The translations under genes and the position numbers were made by a program. Positions 1 to 12,200 of a DNA stretch of 64,000 bases are shown here, piece by piece (positions within the stretch are counted from its first letter, which is position 1; each line of letters begins with the position of its first letter). The stretch comes from Eucalyptus grandis (Eukaryota; Streptophyta; Magnoliopsida; Myrtales; Myrtaceae): NCBI RefSeq assembly GCF_016545825.1, contig NC_052614.1, positions 17,254,559-17,318,558 of the forward strand. Reading direction: 5' to 3'. Under the pieces are notes generated by a model, which was not told where the DNA came from, ran no database searches, and was given only the letters and a program-made list of their open reading frames with translations.

Positions 1-582
1 TTCTTTTCTTTCTAGACAATGTGCATTATCCAAGTACAGGACAGGCCTTGCCGGTCGGTTCAGGAATCAAGACGTGCAAAGCAGAAAACAAAGATCCGTT
101 TCACTTGATTCCACGTTCGCCAGAACCAAACTTGACTATGCACGGATCCAACATCTGTGATGTTACCAACTGATAGTGAATCAGCTTCTTTACTGCAAGT
201 TCAATGCCTGGTATATCTTTCTGGAGTATCCAGACTGATCCAAGCTAAGTCATGCTACGTAGCCATATCAAATATTAACATTAAAGGATATCTTCACAAA
301 GCAATTTCTCCAGGACACTGAACTTCTATTCCCTGATAGGCATAAAAATGACGCACTCTCTCTTTTTACCAATCTGATGCTTCATACCGATTTTCTCTGA
401 TGCTAATAAAATATCTAGCTAGGAACTTTTGACAAGTCCTTGCTCCAACAAAGGGGGGAAATTTTTATTATTACAACAAAATAGATTGACAGATGATAGC
501 ACAATCCAGAACTCGAAAGGAATTTGTCCCAGAAGATGGGCTCGGATTTGGCTGCAACTAGAGCTTGACCTGATTAAACTTT
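1..582. other. 3' flank of DHD/SDH gene 1
   Basis: No convincing coding region is visible. The right-hand part should include the 3' UTR of the minus-strand DHD/SDH gene that ends at 583. The one open frame on the plus strand (429-611) has no recognisable features. Confidence 0.5.
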
Positions 583-3500
583 TCAACTGTTCTTCACCAA
601 TGTATCCCTAATCAGTTGCTTTGGTGCTGCAGGGAAAAAGGAAAGTTCATGTTTAGTAAAGGCAAATGTGTTGGCTGGGCTGCAAATACGATGCCAGCTT
701 GATGAGCAGAAATCTATAATTCATCGAGGCTTTAGAAGTCATCTTACCAGGATACCCTGTGAACCTTTCAAACTGTACAAAGGCCTGATTGATGAACATT
801 TCTGTTCCATAGACAGGGATAGCTCCAACCTCTTGAGCTTCTCGGAGAAGTCTAGTCAATTTTGGTGTGTAGATGGCATCGAAAACCAGACAATAGCGAC
901 TCAAAGCATTCTGCCATGAAAAAAGTGATTTCATGTTAGCTTGTCATTCATCAAGGTCAATAGTTCCAGTGTTGAGCATTATGCAAGGATCCTATTAAAT
1001 TAATGACATCACGAATGAGTCCTACAGAGGATGAGTGTCAAGATACCAGACCTTAGGTAAGGGTGTCAGGTCAACGTTTGGCTTCATCCCAACTGATGTG
1101 GTATTTGCAAGAACCATTCCATCTTCCGGATGAAAATTCTCCAGTTCAGCCAGAGTAATCGCTTGCCCTCCAACTTTACTGGCTAGTTCTTTTGCTTTTT
1201 CTACAAGTCAGGAGAAACATCATGTCGAGTTTGTCGTCATGAAAACTATATTTGAAACAAGAGATGCCCATAGGAAGAAAATCTTACCATAAGTCCTGTT
1301 GGCAACTACAACTCTTGCTCCCTTCTCCATAGCACCATATGCAAGTGCTTTACCAGCACCACCAGCTCCAATGACAACAAATAGCTTTCCAGCCAAGGGG
1401 GAAGTGGTAGTGGGGCTTGCTCCATTTGAAGCTGCATCAGAGAGAAACCATGTAAGATCCTCAGAGGGGTTCAAAGTTGAGAGTAGCAAACAGCAAGTTA
1501 CTAGTGCATTTAAAACCTCGGAGTGCCTCCTCAATAGCAGCAATAGCTCCGAGATAGTCAACATTGTATCCGATCATCTTCCCGTCGGTTGGTCTTCTAA
1601 TCATCTGACTGATAGCTCCTATGGCCTGTAATAATCACCATCCAGACATCAAAACAGGCATGCACAATGATGCAGAAGCTTGTCAAGAGCCTAGACAGTA
1701 ACTCTATCAGCAAAAACGCCTACTTATTTAGACATCATCCCATCAACAGAAGAAGCTAAGAAGTAAGGAACAACAATTTACCTTGGCTATTGGGTCGACC
1801 TCATCACAGCATCTAAGTCCATCCTCCTTGTGAGGAATCGTATAACTGCATTTGAAGTTGAAAATTTGGATTTTCATTTTGTGAATAAGAGGAATTAAAT
1901 AAAGCCCATCAAGTCGCTCTGCTGAGGTGAACCCAACAAAGGACCTGTAAAATCAACAAAAAGAAAACGTAGCAAATCTGCACTACTTGGAAGAGGATAT
2001 TTTACCTGTATCCAACAAAGTCTGGAGATGAGTAGGCGTTGATGAAATTTGCCACATTGTCAACCAACAGAGGAAGATAGATTCCATTGAAATTGACTGA
2101 TTTAAATGCTGCATTGTACAGATGAGGACTCTTGCTGTGACCAATGGGCTTTCCAATAACACCATGTACTTTGGTATCAGGCCCCAATTGTCTTAGATTA
2201 TATAAATCCAACAGATCTTTTATGGATGGCTGTCCGGGAGCTGAAACTACTCCGGCTTCAATTGCACCGAATGTGAGATATCCACCAAACTTTGCAGCAA
2301 GTATACGTGAAATCAAACCCCTCTCGCCCATAGCAATTGCGATGGTTGGAACCTGCAGTGGCATATCATGCTCTATTGAAACTTTGTAGAGAGGTAAATG
2401 GCCTATAAAAAGTGAATAAGCATAGAGAATGATGTCTTCCTATTTCTGTGGGCAGGACACCTTTGGAACTTGAAATATCTACCAGATGTTAGAATTCTTT
2501 TTCGGCCTAAAAAATCAAGTTGGTATTTTTTCAATGACGCATGCTGTCACTCATCATCATCCTTACTGACTATCATTGTCAAAGCTTGAGAGAGCTACTA
2601 CTTAAGCCTCTTATTTGATTTTTTAAAATAGCCACAAAGCATGTCAACCCAGAATTTCAAAAGCCCTGCCCTAACATTTTCTTTTGGTGCAGCAAAGTAC
2701 TCACTTGAGAATGTGCTAGAACTTCAAAGATACGTGGGCAGTCACTAATATCGAGGGCAGTAGTTGCAATCTTGACAATGTCAGCGCCAGTAGCCTGGAT
2801 TTTTGCTACAAGGTTGCCCAGTTCCTCGGATGATGGCGTATTCTGATAGTTGTGAGAAGAAACTATGATTTTGGCCTTTTCAGGCTTCTTCCCTTGAATG
2901 GAACTGAAGAACTCTTGCGCAACCTTCAATCAGATGAGCAAAACTCTCAGTGGTATAAATATGACCCTTCCACAGAATCAAAGACTTGGAAAAGAGCAAA
3001 TTGTTGATAGTCAGCACTATACGGAAAATAGAAGCTGAAGAACATCTATCAGGCATAAATTAGGTGACAGATGCAATTGGTAATTCACTAGAAACTCATC
3101 ATAAGAAGCTTCAGACTTCACAAACAAATCCATATTTTCAACAGTTTTGGAGGAAGAAATGTGATCATCATTATTATTCAGTTCAAATAGTCGACTGTCA
3201 TTCTGCGGCCGGCTACCAAGCATACTGGCAGAAGCTCTTTTCATATGCACTTTACTCATCAAGTCTATCCTAAATCAAGCATGGATTTAAAAGACAATTG
3301 TGGCATTTTCTGCATTTTAAAAACCAAGCTTATGGAAACATAAACTGGCAAGGACAAGATCTCATTATAACTCTAACACTAAGTCTGGTTCTCATTTGCT
3401 GCGGATGATAAGTATATCCAAAACAAACACATAGGATAGAGATAAAATCCGACCTGAAGCTCGACGTCTACATAGTCGGCTCCCAATTCCAGCGCCAATC

Positions 3501-4410
3501 GCAATGCATCCAATCTCCGGCTGTCATCACCCTCATACTGACCACCTTCCCATTTGGGTCTGATAGAGGAACAGCAGAAGATTCATAACCATGAGAGAAA
3601 CTCAAAGGAAGGAAGATATGCAACCCGAACTCAACATCTTGCAGTAAACTAAACAGTATCAGCGGAAATGCACATAAAATCGATAATTTTCACTCAAAAC
3701 TACATCCCTCAATGAATAGTTCTTCCTATATCTCAACTTCTTGGCTATTCTGCTCCAGGACCAAGCAGCAAAATCACCCATTGACATCTTATACTGCATA
3801 AATAAAAAACCAGATGGTGGATAACTAAATCACCTGTAAGTCACTAGAGTGGGCAAGGCGCTCTGTTTGAGCAGGATCTCGAGATCCTGCTTCGGGCTGA
3901 AGCTCTTCAAGAAATCCAAGCGAACTTCGACGAGGTCGGCGCCCTGCTCCTTCGCCGCCCTTATCTGGCCCAGCATCTGATCGACCGACTCCCCCATCAC
4001 CGGCGCGCACAGCAGCGTGGAGTTCCTCCTTCCTCCGGCGGGAATTTGGAGGTCCGCGGCAGTCAACTGTCCACACAGTTTCCAACAAACAAACATCAGA
4101 CTCGATCAGAACACGAGGCGTTCGGCTCCGCACCGTTTCCGCATTCAGACTAGTTCCGACAGAGTATCACCGACTCGATCATGTTCTACCACAATTCAGC
4201 CAATCATCACACAGTTTTTCACTCAACAGCGACATCAATTCCGGACAAGACAGACGACCCCGGAAATTTCCGCGGGTCGGTCCAAACTCCGGTGGCTGAA
4301 CTAGGCACAATTCGAGAAGAAAAGGGTGACCACGAAACATCGAACCCGGCACGGGGAGAGGGAGAGAGAGGGAGGGAGAGGGATGTTACCGGGATGCTGC
4401 TGAGAGTCAT
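583..4410 (-). CDS. Bifunctional 3-dehydroquinate dehydratase/shikimate dehydrogenase, copy 1 (altered SDH site)
   Basis: Predicted 532 aa in 11 exons, listed in transcript order: 4390-4410, 3834-4066, 3454-3559, 2705-2923, 2006-2352, 1782-1845, 1517-1625, 1288-1431, 1052-1200, 748-910, 583-626. Phases agree throughout. The N-terminal type I dehydratase domain has the expected Glu54 (VEVRLD), His144 (SSHNYQNTP) and Schiff-base Lys171 (VKIATTA). The C-terminal dehydrogenase has GHSKSP (264-269), TIPHK with Lys315, a glycine-rich GAGGAGKA nucleotide loop and an NRT motif favouring NADP. In this family the pair converts dehydroquinate to dehydroshikimate to shikimate. Oddities: the usual Asn of GA(V/I)N is Ser336, and the NTD motif reads NVD (Val352, Asp353 kept), so substrate range may differ. 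Only seven residues precede intron 1 and no plastid transit peptide is evident; an unseen upstream start is possible. The exon 3 donor (GTCGGA) is weak. Confidence 0.93.
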
Positions 4411-4554
4411 GGCGGCGGCGGCGGCGGCGGCTGTTGAGGGTGTAGAGAGAGAGTAAAGCTACCTCCGCTGAGATGCAGAGAGAGAGAGGGAGTGATGATG
4501 TTCAGTTGTAGAGAGAGAGACCCAGTAGCGAGGTAGGTGTGTATATATATATAT

Positions 4555-4564
4555 ATTTATATAG
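4555..4564 (-). promoter_or_regulatory. Candidate TATA box of DHD/SDH copy 1
   Basis: On the minus strand this reads CTATATAAAT, about 145 bp upstream of the chosen ATG at 4410. It sits at the edge of a (TA)n run, so part of the match may be simple repeat. The leader between it and the ATG is rich in CT dinucleotides. Confidence 0.4.
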
Positions 4565-5836
4565 AACAGAGCAGAGGAGAAGGAAAGAGCAGGTGGCGGT
4601 GGGTTCGCTCGCTTGCCTTTTGAAGAAGACGAAGAAGAAGAAGAAGAAGAACGTTAGATGACGTTGGTTCGAAAATTCGTTCTCTCTTTTCTCTCTCTCT
4701 TATTTCCATTTTTTTTGTTTTTTTTTTGGTTGCATTTTGATTCCAAAAAGAATTTCTGAAAAATACCACCAAAAAAAAAAAAAAAACGTGGCCGGTTGGT
4801 CAAAGACGGAGAGGTGCACTTTGCGTTGACCGTGTCTGCATTTCAGCTTCATGATGAACAAAATTTAGGTGGCTGACGGAAAGCAGCCTTGCGGCGCCGC
4901 CGATCGTAGTTCAGAGCCCTCATCATCGCGAAGATTTCTGTTCTTTGAACGTCGCGATAGCTCGTCGCTTCGTTGCGAAATGATGGATATTTTGTTTTTT
5001 TGCATCATAATTTACAACATATTGTAAAACGAGGGTCGAGGTGACCTCGATCCTTTAGCCAACAATTATTTCGATTGTCCTTTATCTTAAGGAGTCATGG
5101 GATTATTCTAAATGTCGATGATTTCACTCAATTAAATCTTTGATTATGTGATTAATAATACGAGGTGTCAATTTTTTCTTGTTCTTGTCAAGGTATAGAG
5201 AAAACACCGTCCAAAAGATAAAATCCCAGTCAATTCCAAAATTAAATAAGTTTCAGATAACAATATAAATCTTCAGGTATAAGATTAGAGATCACATGTT
5301 TAAAGAGTACATCTGTAACTTCTTCAAATCAAAATTGACAGCTGATCACTATCTTCGGTAATGAAGCATATATGGAGATCTCCAACTATTGTTATGGTCT
5401 TGTCTTTTAAGTAGTGCGTGACTAATTTCAGTGTAAATTCGGAAAGCCAATTAACTTCCCAATATAGAAGTAATATGCACCGGCCAGAAAGGGTTTTACT
5501 CCCAAGTGATTTCCCTTCATGATGATGGGCTGGCCTAGTCCGCTTTCTAAAGACCAACCGTCGTCTCCGGTGCACCGCTGGTCCGGCGGGAGGATTGGCT
5601 AGGATGATGCGACGTTGGACAGGGCGGACCCGGAAGTGTTTGTCATCATCGGAACTCTATAAGCCACGATGGTAAGTGTAAACACAAGCTCCTACATCTC
5701 AAGCTCGCCGCATCTCAGTGTCCTCGTACAATTCTTGAGATACAAATATTAGAGTAACCAAATCGATTTACACGACGTATCATCTTCAAAAGCAAATTTC
5801 CACATATTATTCCTGATATTATCTATTTTCCTCTAG

Positions 5837-5924
5837 ACCATTAAAAATGAAGAAAAAGCGCCCGATGTGCCACACGTTGGACCATTAAAAATGAAGAGAA
5901 AGTGCCCGACGTGCCACACATTGG
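5837..5924. repeat. 44-bp direct tandem duplication
   Basis: Units 5837-5880 and 5881-5924 both begin ACCATTAAAAATGAAGA and differ at a few bases. No known element recognised. Confidence 0.85.
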
Positions 5925-6518
5925 GAGATATCGAAGGAGGGTCATCAATATTTGCCAAATGTGTTCCTACCTAACAAGAGAGGTAAATCGGCTTTCTCCA
6001 TCAGATACTTCTAATGGCATATTGCAATTTGAGAACATCCTAATCAAGTCCAGAGCGGTATTTTTCAGGGCACCTAATGATTGGTGAATTATGTGGAGGA
6101 TTGAATCTATCCTCCATTCATTTAGATGGGAAGGAAGGAGGAGGTACATATAAGAAAATCCAGAAGTGTAGCACCTGTGTTTGACCCTTCCTTTCACTTA
6201 CTAGAACAACTAACTTTAGAGGATCTCAAACTGACATTTCTTTATTCATTCATTCAGTCATTCAACTTTCTTTTTGTTTTTGCTAAATGCTTTCTTCGGA
6301 TTTGATGAGATCGGCGGTTCATCGGGTTGGGGGAGAGGGTTAGGTATAACGTGGGAAGACGAAAGTCATGGAACCGGAGGCCCTCGTCAGATCCTGTCTG
6401 TCTCCTAATTACTTAGGTAAGGAGGTCCCCTCCTTCTCTTCCTCTCCTCTTCCTCCTCTTCTTCTTCTACTGTCTGTCTCGTTGACTCGTCTCGGGTAGG
6501 TGTCAGCAACCTCTCCAC

Positions 6519-6522
<4 letters not shown>

Positions 6523-6557
<35 letters not shown>

Positions 6558-6592
6558 GAGGTTGGTTGAGCTTTGAGAGAGAGAGAGAGAGA
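6523..6592. repeat. (CT)n followed by (GA)n, hairpin-capable
   Basis: A CT run at 6523-6552 is followed after about 22 bases by a GA run at 6575-6592. The two are complementary and could fold as a stem in single-stranded DNA or RNA. Confidence 0.8.
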
Positions 6593-7190
6593 GGGAGAGT
6601 CCTAGTCGGTCTTGAGTTCGTGGGGAGTTGCCGTTCATCGTCCCCTAAATCTAATCAGGTAAGAATCTCTTGTCCTCCGTTAGACACAGGACCATCAGTG
6701 ACCTGCGGGTGGTACTGTAAAGCCCTGGTTTGGTTCTTTTGTGCTTTTTAAGTTTTGCAGGTCACTTGAGTTTCAAAATTCATCACCAGATCTTTTGCTA
6801 ATCCATTAATGATGGGGTATGTGTTGTGGGTTAGTGCCTGGTTACTATAAATCACTTTGGACCATGTGCGTCAGTTCCCGCACATCAGGTTATGGTCCAT
6901 CAAAGCGAGAAACCGCTGGAAGATAGTAATATAATATTTAAATATTAAATCTCTTTTTAATCTAATAGTTTAAAATTTTAAAACAATTAATAATCTCACA
7001 AAATTTTGCATAATATCAGAGTAAGAAGTCCAAATTTCAAATTTTTCTAGAGATCTCTATTTGTCTCCCAAATTAAATATTTTTACTCTATGTATTAGTA
7101 AAAAAGATCAATATCATCAAACGAGTTAGGCTTTATTCTCATGAAATGTCATAGATACAAAAGATGATATTCAATTGGTTTTAATTTTTG

Positions 7191-7760
7191 TCACAAATGA
7201 TTATGACATCTAGTTATTTGAATGGTTTTCATGATTGATAGGATTACCTCTCTTAGTAACATCAAAAAGTGATTAGAGGCATGACATAAGCTCCTCAAAA
7301 TGTGAGCAATTTTTTTTTTTTCACAAATGATTATGACATCTAGTTATTTGAATGGTCTTCATGATTGATCAAATTACCTCTTTAGTAACATTGAAAAGTG
7401 GTTAGAGGCATGACATAAGCTCCTCAAAATGTGCACAAAACCAAAAAAGAAAGAAAGTCACAACGATGATTCTTGCCAGCTTCAAATGTTTGTATCGACT
7501 AATTTCAAAAAGGGTCCTTTCTTTTTCCGGTTTCATTATTGAAAAAGGGTTACACCATTTAGTTACTCGAATGGTCTTCATGATTGATTGTGTTACTCTC
7601 TCGGTAACAACGGAAGGTGATTAGAGGCACGAACTTAAGGCTACTCAATAAGTGAAAAAGAAAAACAAATGTGGCAATGTCAATTCTTGCCCCCCTTCAA
7701 ATGTTTCATATCGAGTACAATTTCAAATAGGGTCCTTTCTTTTTCGAGGATCACTGTCGA
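7191..7760. repeat. Degenerate tandem array, about 130-bp period
   Basis: TCACAAATGATTATGACATC recurs at 7191 and 7321 with the next 110 or so bases nearly identical. A third, more diverged copy runs from about 7552. A second motif ending in AGGGTCCTTTCTTTTTC recurs at about 7457-7530, 7673-7747. No terminal inverted repeats or coding potential were seen. Confidence 0.75.
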
Positions 7761-8283
7761 AACGGGACCCGTGATGTTATTCATTGGTGAAGCCCCCCCG
7801 TAAGTAATCAACGGCTGAATATTCTTCCTCCTAGCGACTTGGCCCACGAGGAACGAGGCGAAAGACGATTGTACAAGAAGGATTCCGCACAACACAAGGA
7901 CGCACGATATTTTTCGACCGCATCTGACGTTCAGGACACGCATTGGATTCCATCGTGTCCCATGGCGGACTTTAATGTCCTAAACCGGGTCCAGAAACTG
8001 TGCCTTTTTCTGTCGTCTTCTTGAAGAGAGCCAAGCGTTCGGGACCAGCAACTTCTCCGTCGAGAAAGCCGGATGCGGGAACTGCACCGTCGTTCGGCCA
8101 TCCGACTGCCTGCCAAGAGGGAATCTGCTGAACGGCGGGCGCAACCAGATTTCCAAGATCTCACGATTTGTTCTTCTGCGCACGTGTTGCTTCGGTCAAT
8201 GTGGATTGGATTCGTGCATTAGATTCTGCCACGAGAACTGCAAAAAAATTATAATAATTTCAAGGAGGAGGGTATACAAGCTT

Positions 8284-8356
8284 GGGGATGTAGCTCACAT
8301 GGTAGAGCGCTCGCTTTGCATGCGAGAGGTACGGGGTTCGATACCCCGCATCTCCA
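8284..8356 (+). tRNA. tRNA-Ala (anticodon UGC)
   Basis: A 73-nt sequence folds as a full cloverleaf. The acceptor stem GGGGATG pairs with CATCTCC (one G-U) and the discriminator base is A. The anticodon stem CTCGC/GCGAG holds the loop TTTGCAT with anticodon TGC. The T arm GGGGTTCGATACCCC is canonical. There is no intron and no encoded CCA, as expected for a nuclear gene. A poly-T-containing tail (ATATCTTTTTCTC) just after could serve as Pol III terminator. Confidence 0.95.
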
Positions 8357-9204
8357 TATCTTTTTCTCTCCATTCGTTTTCACTTTTTTTATTTCTTTAA
8401 TAACCCTATGATGCTATCGATAAAACATCTTTATAAAAAAAAAAAAAATTTAAGTAGTGAAGACCCACCAAGCTGATCTTGAAATTGTCGGGTTGGAAAC
8501 ATGTTGTGATGGTTGGAACAAGAGTGATCAGGCTGCAACTAATGCATTAGGGTTTATCTCCATCAGTGCAATGCAAGCAAAACTCTTATTGAAGGTCCCC
8601 CATGTGGTTTTTATTGACAATGTATCCAAACATCATCTTTGGAAGGAAAGATGTTTTCACTGAGTATGACGAGTTCGATGAGAAAAAGGGACAATCACTA
8701 ACGGTTTAACTGTTACTGAGAAGTAACTTTCGTTGTAGCTGAATATTGTCGAGGCTTGTGGGGTCTGCATGCTTCTGTTCTTTGCATTGTTGTTGTTTAC
8801 TATGGATACAATTAATCGATGGTGTGCAGCAGTTAATGGTGAGGCAATGGAAACCGTGCGAAATGAAGTGTTCTAAGAAGATCATCTGATGGAACGACAT
8901 TTGTTGTCGGCGCGGATCAAGCTGGCTCAAGTAAACATAGGCACGACACACAAGGATGGAAGTACGAAATATTTCAAAAATCCAGAATCAGGGTTTACAC
9001 ACTGATGGCTGAGAAGAAATTCTGTAGAAATTATTGGTGACAACTTCATTGGCTTATGATGAATTCGGCACACAGTACTCAAAACAACTTATCGGAATAT
9101 GCAAAAATTCGAACCCAAGGCCTTAACAAAGAGAGATGATTTTTCGGGTCGGGGATGTTCGGTTCAGCTGAAAATTGGAACTTCTTCGGATGGACGCCGC
9201 CCAT
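8357..9204. other. Spacer between tRNA-Ala and DHD/SDH copy 2
   Basis: No convincing ORF. The right part is probably the 3' UTR of the minus-strand DHD/SDH gene whose stop codon is at 9205-9207. Confidence 0.5.
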
Positions 9205-12200
9205 CTATGCGTGTTTCTCCATGAGTGTCCTGAACAATTCCTCCGGGGCTGAAATAGGACAACGAAAACGAGTCGCTTAGAATTTGGGGTTATGAGTAGA
9301 TGACAATAAGCTGAGGTACAAGAGCTTGGCGTGGATTATCTTACCAGGCAAGCCGGTGAAATTTTTATACTGCTCGAAGCCTTGACGGATCAACATTTCC
9401 GTTCCGTACACAATAACAGCTCCGGTCTCTCTCGCTTCGCGCAAGAGTCGGGTGTCCTTTGGTGTGTAAATGGCGTCGAACACCAGGCAATAACTTTTCA
9501 AAGCGTGCTGCAAGGAAAAAAATAACGCGATGCATCAATGTCCAGAAAGCCACTTCATGCACTTCTATCATTTCCACCCCGGTAAATTTTGTTTCATTTA
9601 GTAGTCTGTTTAATCCTGTTAATTCATGTTCTATTCCAGCGCTTGAATTTGCAGGAGATCGCCTGGGACTTTTCAAGCTTTCTTTGTAGAAGTAGATTCA
9701 CTTCGCCTTGTAAAAGTCAATCCTCGCAAATACATATTTAGAGAGAGAGGAAGCGGAAAGCGAACCTTGGCCAAGGGGGTCTCATCAATCTTAGGCTTCA
9801 TGCCGACGGATGTCGTGTTTGCCAGAACCATGCCTTCTTCCGGGTGGAAGTTCTCGACCTCAGCAAGAGTCATAGCTTGTCCTCCAACCTTGTCAGCAAG
9901 CTCTTTGGCCCGTTCTGCAGTACGAAGAATGTGCACTGTCATTACTTAGGAACCGGCATTTCGTTGCTCTATAGAGACAGATGTTGAATGACGTGTAAAT
10001 TTAGATGGTCGTTTGCTTTGCAATCTGTACAATTTTAGCTGATGATGAAGATTGTGAAGGATCATCACAAACGATAGGCAGCGCAATGATGTCTCGCTAG
10101 CTTTCTACCAAAAATGGAAGCTCCTATATTTCTCCTAGGATCTTCAATTCCTACAGGACCCAATAAGGTCCTACAAGTCGCTCTGAAGTCCATAATCTCA
10201 ATTCTCTCTGTTTTTGACAGTGAAAGAACGGTGAAGGTGTGTTACCGAATGTCCTATTGGCCACCACGACTCGAGCTCCCTTCTGTGCAGCTCCATAAGC
10301 GAGCGACTTGCCAGCACCACCAGCTCCGAGGACGACAAACAATTTACCAGCCAATGGTGAGGCTCCTGGGCTCACCCCGTTTAACCCTGTATTAACGGAA
10401 ACACGATGTCAATGCACCATCTTGAATCTGATTAACAATTGCATTTCGCTTGTAGAATAGATAACAAACCTCTCAATCCATCCTCGATGGCAGAAATGGC
10501 ACCGATATAATCAGTATTAAAAGCAGTCAATGTCCCATCAGGCCTTCTCACAATGTTGTTGATTGCCCCAATTTTCTGATGAAATTGACGGACGGAATTA
10601 GTACTGCAATTTGTCACGGTTCGATTTTGTGAATGTTTCTCAAAGATTTTGGGGTACCTTCGCAATCGGGTCGATTTCGTCCATGCACTTCAGTGCAGCT
10701 TCCTTGTGAGGAATTGTGCAGCTGTATTTTGGACAAAGCAATTACAGACTCTTAGTCAGTAGTTGTTAAACATAAGAATCCAAAATTTGTTCCTCCAATT
10801 GAACTGCAAAGCTCGTAAATAAAAAGATCTTGCTCTGTACCTGCATCCAGAAGCAAAGTCGACAGCTGAATAGGTGTTGAAGAACTTCTCGACATCGTCT
10901 ACCAGAAAATGCAAGTAGACTGCATTGAGGCCGACAGACTTGTATGAGGCATTGAACAGGAGAGGACTCTTGCTGTGACCGACTGGCTTGCCGATGATAC
11001 CATACACCTTGGTGTCGGGCCTGATGAGCCTAAAGTTGTATAAGTCCAACAAGTCCTTAGCTGTTGGTTGCCCTGGAGCGGATATGGCACCGGCCTCAAG
11101 CGCACCATAAGTGAGATATCCACCGAATTTGGGGCTAAGTATTCTTGAAATCAAACCCCTCTCACCCATAACAATTCCTATTATCGGAATCTGCAAAATA
11201 GCAGTTACTCATTAGAAGAGAAGCAACATCGTTAAATCATGAAGCAATCCACAAGGAAGGGGAGGGAATGTTTCTTACTTGAGAATGGACGGTTATCTGG
11301 AAAATCCTTGCGCAATCTGTAATGTCTAGTGCGGTTGTCGCAATTTTGGCTATGTCAGCACCGGTAGCTTGGATTCTTGCCACGAGATTGCCAATGGCCT
11401 CGGCTGATGGAGTGTTGTGAAAGTTGTGCGAAGACACGATGATCTTAAAGTTGTCGGGCTTCTTTCCAAGAATGGAACTGTTGAAGTCATGAGCAACCTG
11501 CAGGAGGAGTTTTTACAGCATTGTCAGCTTCCATACTTCTTTGGAGATGTTAAAGATAAGTAGACTTTCCTAAATTACATAATGAAGATTGGCTATGATT
11601 GGAACACAACTGTGACATCATACTGTATTTACAGGTCTTTCGAGTTACTTCAGGGGAAAGCAGTTGGTTGGTAATTACCTCAAGCTCAACATCTATGTAA
11701 TGAGCTCCGAGCTGCATCGCCAACCGAAGAGCATCTTGTCTCTTGCTTTCATCACCTTCGTATTGGCCACCTTCCCAGACCGGCCTGTAATGGTACACCA
11801 AAGCAGACACATGAAGAAGAATCTCATGCAACGGAGATTGCTAATAAACAAGTCATTAACACACTCAACACCGTGAAAAGGGAAACTTCCACTACAAACG
11901 AGCCTATTTCCAGCAGAAATAGTCTAAAAACTGACATATCATCTTATTGTAACGATGATTTGGTTTTTCTTTTTCAATCAAACTGCTGTTTAAAAAGAAG
12001 TTTCATTTCAGACTCAGCAAGAACTCGAACCTACACGATGATCGATGGTGTCACGAATTGCCAGGATGCAACAAAGCCAAAATGAACCTGGAAAAGACGC
12101 TCATGAGCTCTGATTGACCATGCCTTCTTCTCTAATCTGAGCTACCATTCCAACGACCCTCCTAAGGAATAAGACCAATCCTAGGATACCATAGCGTCTA

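Larger units (their letters stand above)
4565..8283. other. Intergenic spacer upstream of DHD/SDH copy 1
   Basis: No gene is supported here. It holds homopurine/homopyrimidine runs, two tandem repeats (entered separately) and AT-rich DNA. At 6300-6670 a CT-rich stretch ends in a strong donor-like CAGGTAAGAA (about 6658-6667, plus strand), like a first noncoding exon and its donor, but no coding exon follows. Confidence 0.5.

Noticed and set aside
7680..8183. Overlapping minus-strand ORFs, one with a signal-peptide-like stretch (SCVLVLCGILLVQSSFASF)
   Set aside because: The frame shifts between pieces and the 3' part is built from the noncoding repeat motif that recurs at 7457-7530, so a gene is not supported.
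10370..10390. Suspected frameshift at the start of DHD/SDH copy 2 exon 8
   Set aside because: On recount the run is three T, giving an in-frame GGTTAAACGGGGTGAG exon start with correct phase; no defect.
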